Source: Hormiphora californensis (Eukaryota; Ctenophora; Tentaculata; Cydippida; Pleurobrachiidae). Taken from it: a DNA stretch of 64,000 bases. The stretch's first letter is position 1. Every line of letters begins with the position of its first letter. The stretch spans positions 3,542,792 to 3,606,791 of the forward strand of contig CM035358.1 of NCBI GenBank assembly GCA_020137815.1, given 5' to 3'. The notes below the pieces were generated by a model. It was not told the DNA's origin. It did not search any database and saw only the letters and a program-made list of their open reading frames with translations. The position numbers and the translations under genes are program-made. Positions 61,411 to 64,000 of the stretch are shown one piece after another.

Positions 61411-61782
61411 CCTCTCTCTCCCTCTTGATAATCTCCTATCAGTATAATAGTGTTGTCCTATCATAGTAATTTACTATAGAGCATCCCTCTATCTTTATTC
61501 TCTATTATATATGTAGACATCTCTCTAAAGTCCCTTCCCACCATTAGTACTAAAATAATCGCAGATTTATCCAATTAGAGGAAGAGAGGGAGAGAGAGAG
61601 AAGGAGAGAAAGAGAGAGAGAGAGAAAGAGAGAGAAAGAGAGAGGGAAAGAGAGAGAAGACTCTAGAACGCTAGAATTGTGCTTTATACGGAGAATCTCT
61701 TGCTTCGTTGTGCTTTGTAGCACAGGCTATATTATAACGACACGAAGAGACAGCTACCTGGTTCTCTATAAATACGCTTCTC

Positions 61783-61863
<81 letters not shown>

Positions 61864-62720
61864 CTCCTTCTATGACCATGGGAAACAGATGATAACTAGA
61901 GTTCCCTTTATATATTTTAATGCTCGCTATGCAGCATCCTAACGTCTATCTATGATCCTCACTCTCTCTCATTAACTAACTCCATCTTTCTTTCTTCTTA
62001 TTCTTGAATGATCATACCTGTCCAAGTCTCTGTATATCAAAACATACAGACAAGCTTCCGGCCTCTAAAATAAAGCTGCCATTTTCGCACATAAAATGCA
62101 TGTGTGAAATGTGCATAAATTTTGGAAAATATGACACTAGCTCCAAATGCCGACACATGTTAAATTGTGTTTGGTCGGTAACCGTCAAATGGAGATGTCT
62201 GAAACTAAAATTGAAGCTAAACTATAATTTCAAAGTTGGGTTTAACTACAAATGGATGCCAGATGGGTTATTATCGTCACGACTGTTCTTGCAGTTTGCA
62301 CTTTTTAGGCCAAATACCCTAACTTCCTTCCTTTCTTAAAGCTATGGTAGAGAGACCTAGGGGAGAGAGAGAGAGAAAGAGAAGAAAGGAGAGAGAGAGA
62401 TGGAGAGAGGGAGAGAGAGAGCGAGAGAGATCATATTGGGATAATTGAGATTGTTAATTGCATACATAAACGTCTCTTCTCCTTCTCCTTCTCTCACGGC
62501 AAGTGTGTGTGTCTATTTGTCATTCTTTTCTGACGGACAGCAGTGAGAGATATGAGAAGAAGGTAACGAGATAGTGAGAGATTTCCCGAGAGGAGATCTT
62601 TTCTATTTTAGAGCAAGCCATTTTCCTTTCCTAATGCCTCTCAGCGGCATATAAGTTTTTTAACTCAGTGTTTGCACATGTCAGTCATTGTAGGAATGAA
62701 GCTGTCCCTCCCCCGTAAAC

Positions 62721-62808
<88 letters not shown>

Positions 62809-64000
62809 CTCTGTCTCTATCTTTGCATATGTTGTGCTCGAGCATCACAACTGCTCTGCTCGAAAGGACCGTTTTCCGTTGGTGGCCAAAGTGAATCTTA
62901 CTCCCCCGCTCCTTCCCTCCCCCGCTATCATAGCTGCCACTATATAAATGTTCATTTTGAATCTTCCCAGTTCCCGTCTTCGTGAATTCCTCAGTAAATA
63001 ATTTTTTATAATTTTGCCCTCATCTTGCGTTTCATAGACGTCAATGGGACTCAAAAGTCGACAGCTCCCACAAACTTTTGAGGTCATTGACGACAAGCTC
63101 TTATCTCTCCCCATCATTTGAAATAGGACTGTCAAATCTTGCCTCCCGGCTCCCTACATTATAATTATCGTCAATTATGAGTTGGTACTTGTGGTTGAAC
63201 ATTGTTGTTGATGAATCTATATTATATATATATGAATCTCTATTATAAAGTTGATAACTCACATTCATTCCAAGTTTAATTATAGAGTTGGGACTTTCAA
63301 AGGTCAACTTGCTACACTGCAAATTTGGAAGTTATAAGTTAGCCACGTAGTAAGTGTCGCGGTTTATCATTGAGATTCCGTACTCATTATTAAACTCAAT
63401 TCAAGCCCTCGATCACGCGAGATATACCGCACTCTTTTTTATAATGAATTTTTAACGCCATGATGATGATAATGTTCATTATGATGAATTTGCATTACCT
63501 AAGCATTTTAGTTAGTTCTCGAAGTTTGGTTAACTGGGGGAGCAGGAGCACTTATAATACTTTTATGCCTGTATATCTTGTAGTAAATCTCCGATTTGCG
63601 TCATGGGAGCTGTAGTGAGATGGTGTTTAACTACATAATATCCTTCTCGTGAGATGTTTTAGTAGATCTGGAGAGGGGGGGGTAGTCAATCTTGGGAGGG
63701 GTAGTCAATCTTGGGTCTCGACTCTCGGATGATTACTGTAACGGGTTACTAGTAAAGGGGTCAAAGCCGCGATGGGGCGGGTGATCAACACTTTCTCACG
63801 ATCTAGGATGAGAGAGAGCGACCCCGGCATTTAGACTGTATCGTAATTGCATGTTAAACGGACCTAATCAGTTGTTTGATAGTCCAATTAGTAGGGCGCT
63901 TTAAAGGGCGCTTCTTAAGTAGTATCCACTTTCATTCCAGCCCTATCTCTGTTTGGTTACTTTTAAACCTTGATTCCTATTGCGTAACAAACCTAGATCT
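60528..64000. repeat. Gene-poor region with CT/GA microsatellites
   Basis: GA or CT runs at about 60672-60775, 61350-61410, 61572-61660, 61788-61862, 62360-62430 and 62724-62806. Frames over these runs are low-complexity artefacts. Nothing else is recognised up to the window end. Confidence 0.55.

Overview
The window is nuclear DNA from an intron-rich invertebrate animal. Evidence for an animal: spliced genes with canonical GT/AG sites, and secreted or membrane proteins built from metazoan modules (sushi/CCP, SRCR, EGF, EphA2-like cysteine repeats, XK-related scramblase, RING-CH ligase, carbohydrate sulfotransferase). Short introns (29 and 53 nt candidates), many minisatellites and a CCP/SRCR/EphA2-like mosaic protein would suit a sponge or another early-branching marine animal. 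I cannot prove the phylum from sequence alone. No bacterial operon, CRISPR array or virus is visible.

Layout. (1) 534-14749, + strand: an XK-related membrane protein in at least nine well-phased exons. A second, unrecognised multi-pass membrane gene runs on the - strand at 1411-3423, and a 1.34-kb foldback transposon lies at 4217-5557. (2) 15264-19949, - strand: an unrecognised 253-residue basic protein whose intron holds a 3.3-kb 32-bp minisatellite. (3) 22002-32462, - strand: a 14-exon gene for a secreted protein of about 1640 residues (signal peptide, EphA2-like repeats, 11 sushi-like modules, one SRCR-like module). Its reading frame is broken by a single extra base in three exons. (4) 34303-35172: 3' fragment of a non-LTR retrotransposon. 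(5) 35600-37557, - strand: NUS1, a subunit of the dolichol-making cis-prenyltransferase. (6) 38000-38842, - strand: an intact single-exon aldo-keto reductase. (7) 39.2-42.1 kb: nested repeats with a decayed tRNA-Val-like sequence. (8) 42578-43714, - strand: the C-terminal half of a MARCHF1/8-type RING-CH ubiquitin ligase. (9) 48046-49886, - strand: a Golgi carbohydrate sulfotransferase. (10) 52788-53382, + strand: first exon of a secreted or membrane EGF-repeat protein. (11) 53.4-64 kb: no recognisable exon; dominated by CT/GA microsatellites, with 54.5-56.3 kb looking homopolymer-distorted.

The genes do not form one pathway. The notable biology is in the non-coding part. A ~107-bp inverted-repeat element occurs three times, always within 20 nt of a 5' splice site and always in the same orientation relative to the host gene; two copies have 10-bp target duplications spanning the same splice-site register. 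Two minisatellites on - strand genes are built from units that each carry a splice junction. A ~75-88 nt repeat, twice present and flanked each time by its own target duplication, contains a hammerhead-ribozyme-like core. A 1.7-kb intronic array repeats an AP-1-like heptamer.
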